Positions 26,447 through 35,240 of a stretch of DNA of 64,000 nucleotides are shown piece by piece (positions within the stretch are counted from its first letter, which is position 1; every line of letters begins with the position of its first letter). Made by a program: the position numbers and the translations under genes. The notes beneath the pieces were generated by a model, which saw only the letters and a program-made list of their open reading frames with translations, did not search any database and had not been told where the DNA came from. This stretch comes from Bdellovibrionales bacterium. GTDB taxonomy: Bacteria; Bdellovibrionota; Bdellovibrionia; Bdellovibrionales; Bdellovibrionaceae. The DNA lies in assembly GCA_018266295.1 (NCBI GenBank), contig JAFEAQ010000008.1, positions 62,001 to 126,000 of the forward strand. The letters run 5' to 3'.

Positions 26447-28440
26447 TGGCCCGTTTGCGCGTCCGTCTTCGCGGTAAAGTCACTCAAGATTTGCAGTTAG
26501 CTCCCGATCGTACATACCTTGCCGGTCGTAAGGACGATTGCGACATCGTTCTAGTGAACGAAAAAGGTATTTCTCGCGAACACTTTAAAATCTTCTTCGC
26601 TGGCGATAAGTGGAACCTTGAAGTTCTTTCTCGTTTCGGCGATGTGCTTGTGAACGGAGAAAAGATTCAGCAAGAAACTCTCGAAGGCTCAAAATTGTTC
26701 TACCTAGGCCCTTATGAGTTTGAATACTCTGAAGTTTCGTCAGACCTCGTGGCAGTGGCGGCTCCAGGCTTGCCTGAGGCGGCGGGCCCGGCGTATGCAG
26801 AAGTCGACGTGCACGAGAAGACTTTCATTGGCTCGAATAATACGGTTCCTTACATTAAAGTCGTGAACTCTGAAGGCGATGTCAAAGAGCTCTTTAAGCT
26901 TGAGGGCGGAGACACTTGGATCGCAGGTCGTGAATCATCGTGCGATATCGTGATTCGTGACCAACGCGTGAGCCGACGCCAATTTGAAGTCCGCCGTCAA
27001 GGCAGCTTCTTCCAGATTATGGATTTAGGCAGCGTGAATGGAACTCTGGTGAACGGGAATCCTGTTCCTGCAACAGATCCGATCATGATTAAAAGCGGTG
27101 ATGCGATCAGCGTTTTAGATAATCATTTGTATTTTGAATTGCACGATCCTGATTTTAAAGCGCGCATGGAACTCGTGAAGTCCCAAGCGCCAAATCCGCT
27201 TGTGGCCATTCATCAAGAGGCCGTGCCGATGCACGCTCAGTATGGTCAGCATGTTCCAATGCCGATGCCAATGGGCGAAATGCCGCCGGCGCATCTTGGT
27301 TATGGCTATCCGGCGATGGGGCCGGGCGGTTATCAGCAGACTCCAGAAAATAAAAAATTCGATTTTGAAAAGCACCGTGTGAAGCTCATCGCTGGCGCGG
27401 TTCTTTTATTGGGATTCGCGTACTTCTTCAGTGATCAAGGCGAGAAGCCACCTCCAACTCAGCAGCAACAAGGGGTTGCGATGAAGCCGGGCGAAGCTTT
27501 CAATAAGCTTTCTCCGGAGCAGCAGATTTTGGTGAAGCAGACTTATATGCTTGCGAAAAACCTTTATATGCAGGGTAAGTACGAACTTGCGAAAGCCGAA
27601 GTCACAAAGATCTACGAGCTCGTTCCTGACTATGAAGATACCAAGGATATTGAGCGCCTGGCGAATGAGGCCCTCGTTATTCAAGAGCAGAAGCGTCAGC
27701 AAGAGCAGCTCGAGCAAAAAATGGCAGAGAACCGCGAAAAGATCGAAAAGCAGACAGCGGTGTGCCAGGCAAAGATCACTCCTGAGTTTACAATGGCTCA
27801 GTTAGATGAGTGCTTGGCTCCAGTCATTGAGTTTGACCCTGCCAATGCTAAATTTACGGATCTTCGTCGCCAGGTGGAAGAATTTGCAACGCAAAAGCAA
27901 GTGCGTGATGCACAGAAGGCTGAATACAATACTCAGGTGGCAAGGCTTCGCGGCCTCTTTAGCCGTGCAGAAAGCAGTCACAAAGAAAATCAGTATTTGC
28001 GTGCGATTAAAGAATACCAAGCTGTCACGACTTCGAGCTTGCCGGACCCGAGTGAGTTAAAACCGCAGGCCCGCCGTCAGATAGCGGCGATTCAGCAGAC
28101 ACTCAAACAGAAAATCGACCAGCTGACAACTGAAGCGGATACTTTCTATAAAGATCAAAAATTGAAAGATGCTATTTTGACTCTCAGAAAAGCGGTGGAT
28201 GTGGATCCTGGGAATGAAGACACCAAGGACAAAATCAACCGCTACGTTCTTGAACTCAAGAAGCAGATGATGGTTCTTTATCAAGAAGGCGTGCTTGAAG
28301 AGAGCTACGGCAACGTCGAGGGCAATGAAAATCGTCCTGGCGCCAAAGACAAGTGGAAAAAGATCATGGATTTGGATATTCCAGACGGCGAGTACTATGG
28401 TAAAGCTAAAATCAAGCTTAAGAAGTATGGAGCTCTGTAA
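26446..28440 (+). CDS. double-FHA protein with membrane anchor and TPR/coiled-coil region, 664 aa
   Basis: FHA-1 (~5-95) has GRKDDCDIVL, SREHFKI and VNGEKI. FHA-2 (~145-245) has GRESSCDIVI, then SRRQFEV, where the usual His is Gln, and SVNGTLVNG. A Met/Pro/Gly-rich linker with many Met residues follows, one membrane segment near 313-330, then TPR repeats and a Gln/Lys/Glu coiled coil to the end (~375-660). ATG 26446 overlaps the previous stop (TAATG), so I prefer it to the in-frame codon at 26416. It resembles its upstream neighbour and probably arose by duplication. Confidence 0.85.
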   Translation: MARLRVRLRGKVTQDLQLAPDRTYLAGRKDDCDIVLVNEKGISREHFKIFFAGDKWNLEVLSRFGDVLVNGEKIQQETLEGSKLFYLGPYEFEYSEVSSDLVAVAAPGLPEAAGPAYAEVDVHEKTFIGSNNTVPYIKVVNSEGDVKELFKLEGGDTWIAGRESSCDIVIRDQRVSRRQFEVRRQGSFFQIMDLGSVNGTLVNGNPVPATDPIMIKSGDAISVLDNHLYFELHDPDFKARMELVKSQAPNPLVAIHQEAVPMHAQYGQHVPMPMPMGEMPPAHLGYGYPAMGPGGYQQTPENKKFDFEKHRVKLIAGAVLLLGFAYFFSDQGEKPPPTQQQQGVAMKPGEAFNKLSPEQQILVKQTYMLAKNLYMQGKYELAKAEVTKIYELVPDYEDTKDIERLANEALVIQEQKRQQEQLEQKMAENREKIEKQTAVCQAKITPEFTMAQLDECLAPVIEFDPANAKFTDLRRQVEEFATQKQVRDAQKAEYNTQVARLRGLFSRAESSHKENQYLRAIKEYQAVTTSSLPDPSELKPQARRQIAAIQQTLKQKIDQLTTEADTFYKDQKLKDAILTLRKAVDVDPGNEDTKDKINRYVLELKKQMMVLYQEGVLEESYGNVEGNENRPGAKDKWKKIMDLDIPDGEYYGKAKIKLKKYGAL

Positions 28441-29126
28441 TGAGAATTACCGAACGTTCATACTCCACCAAGAACTTTCGCCCGCGTCCTGAAATCTATG
28501 TCGAGCCGGATGGTTCCTTTATTGTTGTAACCACTTCCTGGGGCAGCCCAGAGCATGCGGCTCGACTCAATGAAGACGTGGCGAAATATGTTCAAGCGGC
28601 GAAGGCCGACGTTGAAGTGACTTCTCCCTTTGAGTTTTTGACTTCTCTGACGAACCAGGCAAATTACTTGCGCATTGCGACCCTGATCGCCAATGAGTCT
28701 TTCTACCGTAGCGAGAACAAGGCAGACTATCAAGCGGGCCTTGAAACATTGCTTTTGCTTCGGACTGGATCACAGATGGCTTATGCCCAAGTGGGATCTC
28801 CGCACCTGCTCATTCAAAAATCTGATAAAGTGATGGCGCCGATTTCGGTGAACTTCGATTCCAGTCTCGAGATGAGCGGAGAAGATGGTGCTTTGATGCC
28901 GCCATTGCCGCAAACTCTTGTGGGCATAGATACAAGCCTTAATATCCGTGTGGGTGATTTCCGAATTGAAGACAGTGATCGTTTGATTCTATATGCCGGT
29001 GGTATTTGGCCGGAATCTATTTGGAACTCGAGTTACTCAGCTGATTTGCAGCAGATGACTCAAAAACTCGTTCAGAAAAACCCCGATGCGCCATTCTGGC
29101 TCGGGATCGTCGAGCTCGGCGATTAG
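28440..29126 (+). CDS. degenerate PP2C-like phosphatase-family protein, 228 aa
   Basis: The fold order matches PP2C phosphatases: an opening strand (FIVVTTSWGS), a helix, a middle strand pair LLLLRTGSQMAYAQVGSPHLLI, and late DFRIEDSDRLILYAGGIWPESI, which parallels the GD-LLL-SDG stretch. The metal-binding Asp residues of the DG, GDSR and SDG motifs are all missing (GSPH, AGG). It is therefore likely a pseudo-phosphatase that binds the FHA partners or their ligands. Last gene of the tadC-FHA operon, TAATG-coupled, and overlapping the convergent sulfatase-like gene by 4 bases. Confidence 0.6.
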   Translation: MRITERSYSTKNFRPRPEIYVEPDGSFIVVTTSWGSPEHAARLNEDVAKYVQAAKADVEVTSPFEFLTSLTNQANYLRIATLIANESFYRSENKADYQAGLETLLLLRTGSQMAYAQVGSPHLLIQKSDKVMAPISVNFDSSLEMSGEDGALMPPLPQTLVGIDTSLNIRVGDFRIEDSDRLILYAGGIWPESIWNSSYSADLQQMTQKLVQKNPDAPFWLGIVELGD

Positions 29127-30979
29127 TCTTCGTCCTGCCAAGTATTGCTGTTTTGGAGTGCCTTCATCAGGCTTGCACGTTGCTTTTGAAACTCCGGTAA
29201 GCTCAACACTAAGTCCACAAGTTCCGGCTTCAACTGAGCCTTCGTCGACGTATCCCAAATCAGCGACGTTGCGAGATTGCCTTGCTTGATATTCTGGTCG
29301 ACGAGGTAATTCAAGTAAGCCCGCTCAAAGCGGCGCTTCTGGGTATCACGCGAAAGACCACGAAGGTCCGAACGTTGCCAGTCAATGAAATCCAGGAATA
29401 ACGAATCGTCGCATTTCTTGATGTCTGCTGAATCGAGGTGCGGCACCTCCAGTAAACGCAAGCAGGTATCCTGAAACATGTTAAAGTGTGAACTGTTGCC
29501 ACTCGCGCCATTGCGTTCAGCAACGTATTGCCAAAAAGGCTGTTCGGCTTTTTGCCCAAGGCTCTTGAGGGTGCTCCAGTCTTTCAGCTCAAACGCCAAG
29601 AAACCGGCCCAGCGAAGCGTGTCGGCATCCGGATTTTTCCCGCTGGCACGTGCTTTCAAATCTCGGAGTAACGCGGGCTTTTGATCTACTCGCAGCCAGC
29701 GATAAAATCCCGGAGTGTATTTTCTAAAAGTGTCTTTATCAAGACCCAGCCAGGGCTCACCCTCAACCGCATCGAGTGCTGCAAGAATCTGATTGCGCTC
29801 TTCTGTCGACATCTCGGTGCTACGAAGGGGATTGGTTTCAAGCCGGTCGGTGAGTGTATTAAAGAACTGCGGTTCTTTATCATAAATCAACAGCGTATGG
29901 CCGCTCAGCACGGCGGAACGGCGATTGCTAAAGCCGCGCCACTGAGCCCAGTCAGACTCCATCAAGATAAGACGGTTTTCAGGCCACTCCATCTGATTTT
30001 TTTGCACGAGCTGTTTGAGAGATAAAACAGGAAAGACGCCAACAGGTTTATTCGGATTGCTGCCGTTGCCGATCAGTTCAAACAAACTTTGCCCGAGATC
30101 CACGAGACTGACGTTACGGTCGATCTTCCACTGCAAAGCTTCGTCACGGACTTTTTGCGCCGGCTTTACAAACAACGCCACCTGGGTGTTTTCACTGTGC
30201 AGATTCAGCGGTGTGAGTTCTCCGGGACGGTCATCACTGGTGTGACCATTGAGTCCCACAACCACCAAAGTCGTCGAGTTCCAGCGATGAGTAGACTTAA
30301 GCTCGCTAAAAAGCTGATAGAGATTGCTGTCGAGTTCATCGAGCTGGCTTTCGTGCGACAGATTTCTTGCTTCGCCGAACTCATTCATGGTGACGGTATT
30401 GGTAAATATCAAGTCCGGCGCATAGATCATCGCAAAGAAGGAGCTATGCCCGACATCCTGACGCAACCACTGCATCAAAGACTTTGTGGAAGATGAAAAC
30501 GGACGATAGAGGTTTTGCCGAGTGGGAATGATATTATCGTCAAAGAGTTCAAAGCCCTGATTCAGTCCAGACTTTCTCCACACTGGCGGACCGCCGGAGA
30601 AAAAGGCCGTTCTATAGTTTTTTGACAAAGCATATTCGGCCACCGTGGTGAATTGTGGATCCAAACCCGGAAAGCCATTATTGCGGACGCGGTGTTGAAA
30701 CGGATAGACGCCGGTTAAAATGCTCGCAAGCGTAGGAACCGCTAAAACCGAAGGATTAAACGCGTGGGTAAAGCGCACTGATTCTTTGCAAAGAATTTCA
30801 AAGCCGGATCTATTGGCATTTGTCATATCTTCGTTGCACAAAATATCCAAAACACTGAGATCATCGACGGCGATGACCAAGACCGAGGGGCTTGATGAAG
30901 GTTGGCAAGAGGTCTGGACTAGACTTGCCGCCAGTAACAATACAGTTGCAATGATAGAGGATGCCTTGACCGGTCTCAT
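29123..30979 (-). CDS. sulfatase-superfamily lipoprotein with degenerate active site, 618 aa
   Basis: A lipobox-like VQTSC puts a lipidated Cys at 25. Residues ~33-330 follow the alkaline-phosphatase/sulfatase fold: metal strand LVIAVDDL, then AVPTLASILTGVYPFQHRVR where sulfatases have the (C/S)-x-P-x-R nucleophile motif. Here the nucleophile position is Ala and the Arg is Leu, and the usual SDHG loop reads GLNGHTSD. Hydrolysis is doubtful, so binding of a glycan or phospho-group is possible. The C-terminal ~200 residues are helical and unrecognised. Envelope-anchored. Confidence 0.75.
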   Translation of the reverse strand: MRPVKASSIIATVLLLAASLVQTSCQPSSSPSVLVIAVDDLSVLDILCNEDMTNANRSGFEILCKESVRFTHAFNPSVLAVPTLASILTGVYPFQHRVRNNGFPGLDPQFTTVAEYALSKNYRTAFFSGGPPVWRKSGLNQGFELFDDNIIPTRQNLYRPFSSSTKSLMQWLRQDVGHSSFFAMIYAPDLIFTNTVTMNEFGEARNLSHESQLDELDSNLYQLFSELKSTHRWNSTTLVVVGLNGHTSDDRPGELTPLNLHSENTQVALFVKPAQKVRDEALQWKIDRNVSLVDLGQSLFELIGNGSNPNKPVGVFPVLSLKQLVQKNQMEWPENRLILMESDWAQWRGFSNRRSAVLSGHTLLIYDKEPQFFNTLTDRLETNPLRSTEMSTEERNQILAALDAVEGEPWLGLDKDTFRKYTPGFYRWLRVDQKPALLRDLKARASGKNPDADTLRWAGFLAFELKDWSTLKSLGQKAEQPFWQYVAERNGASGNSSHFNMFQDTCLRLLEVPHLDSADIKKCDDSLFLDFIDWQRSDLRGLSRDTQKRRFERAYLNYLVDQNIKQGNLATSLIWDTSTKAQLKPELVDLVLSLPEFQKQRASLMKALQNSNTWQDED

Positions 30980-31033
30980 TTGATCTAGTGATAATGATTT
31001 AATTATTGAAGAGAGTCAAAGAAAGGACCATCC

Positions 31034-31669
31034 ATGCCAGTACTTAGCGAGAAAATTTTTGCCGTCGCGCATTTGGCGGATCAAGTTGTTTTATGGATCT
31101 TGGTTATCTTGAGCGTCCTCAGTATCGGCATGATTTTAGAGCGCTTTTTCGCACTTCGTAAAGTAGGCAATCAATCGGCTCAGATCCGTGCTCGCATCCG
31201 CATGGCTTTGCAAAGCAATAGCGTAGAAGACGTTGAAACGATCGCGAAAGATATCGATAGCCTTGAAGGTCGAGCAGCCAGCTACGCGTTGAAGCATATG
31301 AAAGACAGTGGCAGCAAAGGTTTGGAAGAAGTCTTCAACACATTCTCACTAACTGAGCGCCCGGAGCTGGAAAGATTTTTAAGCTTCCTCGCAACCGTGG
31401 GTTCGAACGCTCCTTACATCGGTCTTTTGGGGACGGTTTTGGGTATCATGAAAGCCTTCAATGATTTGGCTCAGGCTCCAGAAGCAGGTCAGCAAACCGT
31501 GATGGCGGGGATTTCTTTGGCCCTTGTTGCGACGGCAGCGGGTCTTTTTGTGGCGATCCCAGCGGTCATCTCTTACAACTACTACAGCAAAAAAGTTCGT
31601 GGTGTGATGCAAGGTCTTGAGAGTGTGAAAGAGCTCTGCCTTGCGTACGCTAAGAAAAAAGGTGTGTAG
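31034..31669 (+). CDS. exbB: MotA/TolQ/ExbB proton-channel protein
   Basis: Three membrane helices (~12-35, ~115-140, ~155-180). The loop before helix 2 reads ERPELERFLSFLATVGSNAPYIGLLGTVLGIM and the last helix GISLALVATAAGLFVAIPAVISYNYY, the ExbB/TolQ signature. With ExbD it forms the proton-driven motor that energises TonB transport or Tol envelope constriction. A Tol or TonB partner is not present here. The ribosome site AAAGGA precedes the ATG and exbD follows after 2 bases. Confidence 0.93.
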   Translation: MPVLSEKIFAVAHLADQVVLWILVILSVLSIGMILERFFALRKVGNQSAQIRARIRMALQSNSVEDVETIAKDIDSLEGRAASYALKHMKDSGSKGLEEVFNTFSLTERPELERFLSFLATVGSNAPYIGLLGTVLGIMKAFNDLAQAPEAGQQTVMAGISLALVATAAGLFVAIPAVISYNYYSKKVRGVMQGLESVKELCLAYAKKKGV

Positions 31670-31671
31670 TC

Positions 31672-32079
31672 ATGGGGATGAAGTATGATGTAGAAAACAA
31701 TGAATCCATCGCGGACATTAACGTTGTCCCGCTCGTGGATATCATTCTCGTGGTTCTGATCATCTTCATGGTGACAGCACCGATGTTCATTAAGCCGACG
31801 ATCAATGTGAACTTGCCAAAGGCGGCGAGCGGCGATCAAACGGCCCCAAGCAAACTCAATATTGCCCTGACTGCGGACGGTCGTATCAACCTCAACGGGA
31901 CTTTTGTTGATGAAGCCACCGTAAAGCAGAAAGCGATGGACGAAGTGGCAAAGAACGCCGACATCCAAGCCATCATCTCTGCGGATAAAGACGTTCCCCA
32001 CGGAAAAGTGGTAGGGCTCCTCGACATCGTCAAATCAGCCGGCGTTAAAAAATTCGCCATTTCTATCGATAAGAAATAA
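31672..32079 (+). CDS. exbD: ExbD/TolR biopolymer transport protein
   Basis: A short cytosolic N-terminus leads into one membrane helix with the proton-carrying Asp at residue 23 (VVPLVDIILVVLIIF). The periplasmic domain (~45-135) is a single alpha/beta unit with ISADKDVPHGKVVGLLDIV, as in TolR/ExbD. 135 residues is normal. It pairs with exbB and ends 2 bases from the convergent Fnr-type regulator. Confidence 0.93.
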   Translation: MGMKYDVENNESIADINVVPLVDIILVVLIIFMVTAPMFIKPTINVNLPKAASGDQTAPSKLNIALTADGRINLNGTFVDEATVKQKAMDEVAKNADIQAIISADKDVPHGKVVGLLDIVKSAGVKKFAISIDKK

Positions 32080-32081
32080 TC

Positions 32082-32774
32082 TTACAGGCGGGATTTGGCT
32101 AAGAGCTTCTCCCGCTCAAGAATTACAATCGATCGTCCTTCACGGCGGATGATATGCTCAGATTCTAATTCGCTAAGTTGTCTAGACAGGCTTTCAATGA
32201 CAGTGCCTGCGAGCTTGGCGATTGTATCGCGGTCGACCTTTACGTCGATACGAATGCCTTCTTTGCTTTCTTTGCCAAATTTTTCCGAGAAACTCAGTAG
32301 CACGGAAGCAACCCTGTTTCCAACCGAGTGATTTTCCAGTGCTGAGATACGCTCATCCTTGATGGAAAGAATATCACAGAGAACTTTTATCATCGCCTCT
32401 TGGAGGGTTGGTGAACTATGCAAGAATTTCTGAAAGCTCTCTCTTTGAAAGATAATGGCTTCGATAGGATCCAGCGCCTCTGCAGTATGGCGATGCTTGA
32501 AATTCCATTCGCCATAACCCAAAAAGTCTCCAGGGCCACAGATCCGAACCGGGTGAAGGGTGTGTGTTTGATATCCCAGCCTTGCATGTCCTTTTAGGAG
32601 GACGTAAAAACAAAACTCATTTTTATTTGATAAAAATAACAACTCTTCTGAGGGTTCAAAGAGAACACGCGTGGCCAATGTAGACAGGTGAACAATCTCA
32701 TGTTTTGAGAAATGAGAGAACGCAGGAATCGTCGAGATGCAGTCTACAAGTGAGCCGGTTGTTATTGTCTTCAT
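32082..32774 (-). CDS. Crp/Fnr-family transcriptional regulator, 230 aa
   Basis: Residues ~10-120 are a cyclic-nucleotide-binding-type beta-barrel. A long dimer helix follows (~122-150), then a winged helix-turn-helix (~150-225). The recognition helix reads VIESLSRQL; the E194-x-x-S197-R198 spacing is that of Fnr, which predicts TTGAT half-sites. Fnr's Fe-S cysteine cluster (CxxxCxxC) is absent, so the signal is not Fnr's own oxygen cluster; heme, NO or another ligand is possible. A consensus TTGAT-N4-ATCAA site lies between this gene and the divergent chemoreceptor. Autoregulation is inferred. Confidence 0.87.
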   Translation of the reverse strand: MKTITTGSLVDCISTIPAFSHFSKHEIVHLSTLATRVLFEPSEELLFLSNKNEFCFYVLLKGHARLGYQTHTLHPVRICGPGDFLGYGEWNFKHRHTAEALDPIEAIIFQRESFQKFLHSSPTLQEAMIKVLCDILSIKDERISALENHSVGNRVASVLLSFSEKFGKESKEGIRIDVKVDRDTIAKLAGTVIESLSRQLSELESEHIIRREGRSIVILEREKLLAKSRL

Positions 32775-32882
32775 AAGCGAACTCTAACATATGTGTGTAG
32801 CGCTGTTAAATACTCAACAAGATGTCCCGAATTATTCAGCGAACTGTTCAAAGTCGCTGGCATAAATAGCGAATCGTTGTAA

Positions 32883-32896
32883 TTGATTTATATCAA
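32883..32896. promoter_or_regulatory. consensus FNR box
   Basis: TTGATTTATATCAA is a perfect TTGAT-N4-ATCAA dyad, the Fnr/Dnr-class site. It lies between the divergent Crp/Fnr-type gene (start 32774) and the heme chemoreceptor (start 32941), centred about 51 bases before the receptor ATG. The adjacent regulator has the matching recognition residues. A class II activation site for the receptor would put transcription start near 32931. Confidence 0.7.
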
Positions 32897-32940
32897 TCTT
32901 GTCATAACCGGCTCTTTCGAATTTGCAAAAGGCCGATCTA

Positions 32941-34512
32941 ATGAGTGTTGGTTCAAGCAAAAGAATTTCAAAGGTGGTTGGAGTGAAGTTCGCAAATCGT
33001 GTTCTCTTAAGTATCATCGTGGCTTGTGTTATCTGTGTTGGAACTGCCATTGTGGTATCGACAGAACAAATTCAAAAAAGCGGTAACAAAGCACTCATTG
33101 AAAAGGCTCAGGCAATTCTAAGTCGGCTTGAAGTGGTTCGCTCCTATATTGCCCAGCAGGGTGGGCTTGATGTCGCCATAGCGGACTCGGTTCAGAAGTA
33201 TCCAGATGGAAACTTATCCAAAGAAACTAAGCTTTCTGTTCTCAAACAGGTCCCTATCTTTGCATCAATGAAAGTCGGGATGGAGGGCGCCGAGAAAGAA
33301 CATTATAGTTTCCGCGTCTTTTCAGATGAACCGAGAAATTCTAATAACAAAGCAAATGAATCAGAGCTAGAGATTCTCAAACGATTTGGCAGCAGTCCGG
33401 ACCTAGGCGAGATTGTGCAGGAGACTGACGACGTGGTGATCGTCTATCGCCCGGTTCGCCTTTCCGAAGCCCAAGGATGTTTAAGATGCCATGGAGATCC
33501 GCAAACAAGTCCATGGCATAACGGTAAAGATATTCTCGGTCATCAAATGGAGAACTGGAAAGACGGCAAACTTCATGGTGTCTTTGCTGTGACTGCGAGT
33601 AAAGCAGATGCGAAGCAAGCGGCAATGACGACCTCGTTGAGTATTGTCGGATGGGCTGGCGGGATTTCACTGGTGGTTATAATTGCCGTTTACTTCCTGT
33701 TGAAAGGGCCGCTGGCGAATCTCACGGAAGTGGTGCGCCAGTTGCGCGAGTCCGGCACGAATGTTTCTCAGGCTAGTTCAGAGATCGCACGTGCCTCTCA
33801 GAGTTTGAGTTCATCGGCAACGGACGCTGCGGCTTCGATTGAAACAACGTCTGCTTCAGCAGAGCAGGTTTCAGGCATGATCGAGATCAATTCAAAAAAT
33901 GCCGAAGAGGCAAAGAACCTGTCGCAATCAGCTCAGGACCGAGCGAACAAAGGCAAGGAAGAGGTTGGAAATTTAATTCACTCTATGAACGAGATTGCCG
34001 AAGGTTCTAAAAAAATCGAGGAGATTGTTTCGGTGATAGATGACATTGCTTTCCAGACAAATTTACTGGCTTTGAATGCCTCCGTTGAAGCCGCCCGCGC
34101 GGGAGAGCAAGGCAAAGGGTTTGCAGTGGTGGCCGACGCCGTTCGTACGCTCGCTCAAAAGAGCGCGGTTTCTGCAAAGGAAATTGATGAGCTGATTAAA
34201 GACAGCAGCGTCAAAATTGCCCGTAGCTGCTCAGTGGCAGAACATAGTGGAAAAGCGCTCACTGAGATTGTGAGTGTTGTTGAAAAGGTCAATCACCTGA
34301 ACGCCGAAGTTTCTTCTGCAAGCAGAGAACAGTCCGCGGGAGTTTCCTCTATTAACAAGGCGATTGTCGATTTAGATAAAACAACCCAGACAAACGCTGC
34401 CGTTGCCGAAGAGTCTGCCGCCGCGGCAGAGGAGTTGTCTAATCAATCGCAAAAGCTGCATACACTGGTTGAGTTACTAGATAGTTTTATTGTGGGCCGC
34501 AAAGGCGCTTAA
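32941..34512 (+). CDS. methyl-accepting chemotaxis protein with periplasmic c-type heme domain, 523 aa
   Basis: TM1 is at ~21-41 and TM2 at ~229-254. Between them is a periplasmic DUF3365/Tll0287-like domain with heme-binding CLRCH at 180-184. The cytosolic part is a standard signalling coiled coil; its hairpin tip includes [19 protein letters not shown] and the [15 protein letters not shown] segment. A redox, oxygen or NO signal sensed by the heme would reach CheA. Methylation sites are flanked by Glu/Gln-Ala-Ala patterns. ATG 32941 has AAAAGG before it. An FNR box sits upstream, so receptor supply probably follows oxygen or nitrogen-oxide status. Confidence 0.9.
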   Translation: MSVGSSKRISKVVGVKFANRVLLSIIVACVICVGTAIVVSTEQIQKSGNKALIEKAQAILSRLEVVRSYIAQQGGLDVAIADSVQKYPDGNLSKETKLSVLKQVPIFASMKVGMEGAEKEHYSFRVFSDEPRNSNNKANESELEILKRFGSSPDLGEIVQETDDVVIVYRPVRLSEAQGCLRCHGDPQTSPWHNGKDILGHQMENWKDGKLHGVFAVTASKADAKQAAMTTSLSIVGWAGGISLVVIIAVYFLLKGPLANLTEVVRQLRESGTNVSQASSEIARASQSLSSSATDAAASIETTSASAEQVSGMIEINSKNAEEAKNLSQSAQDRANKGKEEVGNLIHSMNEIAEGSKKIEEIVSVIDDIAFQTNLLALNASVEAARAGEQGKGFAVVADAVRTLAQKSAVSAKEIDELIKDSSVKIARSCSVAEHSGKALTEIVSVVEKVNHLNAEVSSASREQSAGVSSINKAIVDLDKTTQTNAAVAEESAAAAEELSNQSQKLHTLVELLDSFIVGRKGA

Positions 34513-35240
34513 GTCATCTTAGCCCAAATAAGACAGCGCGCACTTCCCAGGAATTCAAACAAGGCCGTGATTTCCTGGGGAGAAAGCTTCTCGCAAGCCT
34601 CTAGAATATTCATTCCGGCCTGCAGGTTTTCGAAGAATTCTGTTTCACCCGCAGAGATCTCACGTACATAAACCTGATTGTCCATTTTGTAGAGCGCGAG
34701 GTTCTGAGGCTCTTGCCAGTTTTCCGGCAAAGGACCTTCTTCTTTTAAAACTTTCCAAATATCAAATAAGCGATAGGCAGATTTCAGAATGGCAAAGTTG
34801 GGCGTGAGCTTCACATCCTCAGCGCGCTCACTTAAAGCGCTCATCAGCTCTTCACCACCAAGGCCGATATCACCCATGCCATGAAAGACTTCTTTGTGAA
34901 GCCAACCAAGATGCGCAAGATCCGGTAAGAATGGAAAGTCTGCCGTCGCTTCATGCGAAATCATAAAATCGATAAATTTCACAGAATAGTCTGACAAGTT
35001 ATAGGATTGCGAAGGGCTTCTAGTAATAAACTCTTCGCAAGCTTCAAAGAACAAATCATCGCCAAGCACGCGCCAAACGGACTCGTAGGTATCGCCCAGT
35101 GTCTCAGTCAGGCGCGCGATGTAACCACGCTGATAGACAGCAAAGCCACCTTCAACACTCAAAGAGCCTGCCGCCTTGAAGCCCTCCGTAGGAGCCTTCT
35201 CCGCACCAGTCACAACATTATAAAAGAACCGGTTTTTCAT
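34509..35240 (-). CDS. bufC: BufC/HvfC-type DUF2063 protein, bufferin maturation partner
   Basis: DUF2063 proteins pair with DUF692 oxygenases in peptide-modification clusters and present the precursor peptide to the enzyme. The family opening [36 protein letters not shown] is split here into shorter recognisable blocks ([21 protein letters not shown]), with the downstream [13 protein letters not shown] and [13 protein letters not shown]. 243 residues from ATG 35240, whose ribosome site AAAGGAGCCC lies inside bufB; the two genes overlap by 23 bases. It converges with the chemoreceptor over 4 bases. Confidence 0.88.
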   Translation of the reverse strand: MKNRFFYNVVTGAEKAPTEGFKAAGSLSVEGGFAVYQRGYIARLTETLGDTYESVWRVLGDDLFFEACEEFITRSPSQSYNLSDYSVKFIDFMISHEATADFPFLPDLAHLGWLHKEVFHGMGDIGLGGEELMSALSERAEDVKLTPNFAILKSAYRLFDIWKVLKEEGPLPENWQEPQNLALYKMDNQVYVREISAGETEFFENLQAGMNILEACEKLSPQEITALFEFLGSARCLIWAKMT

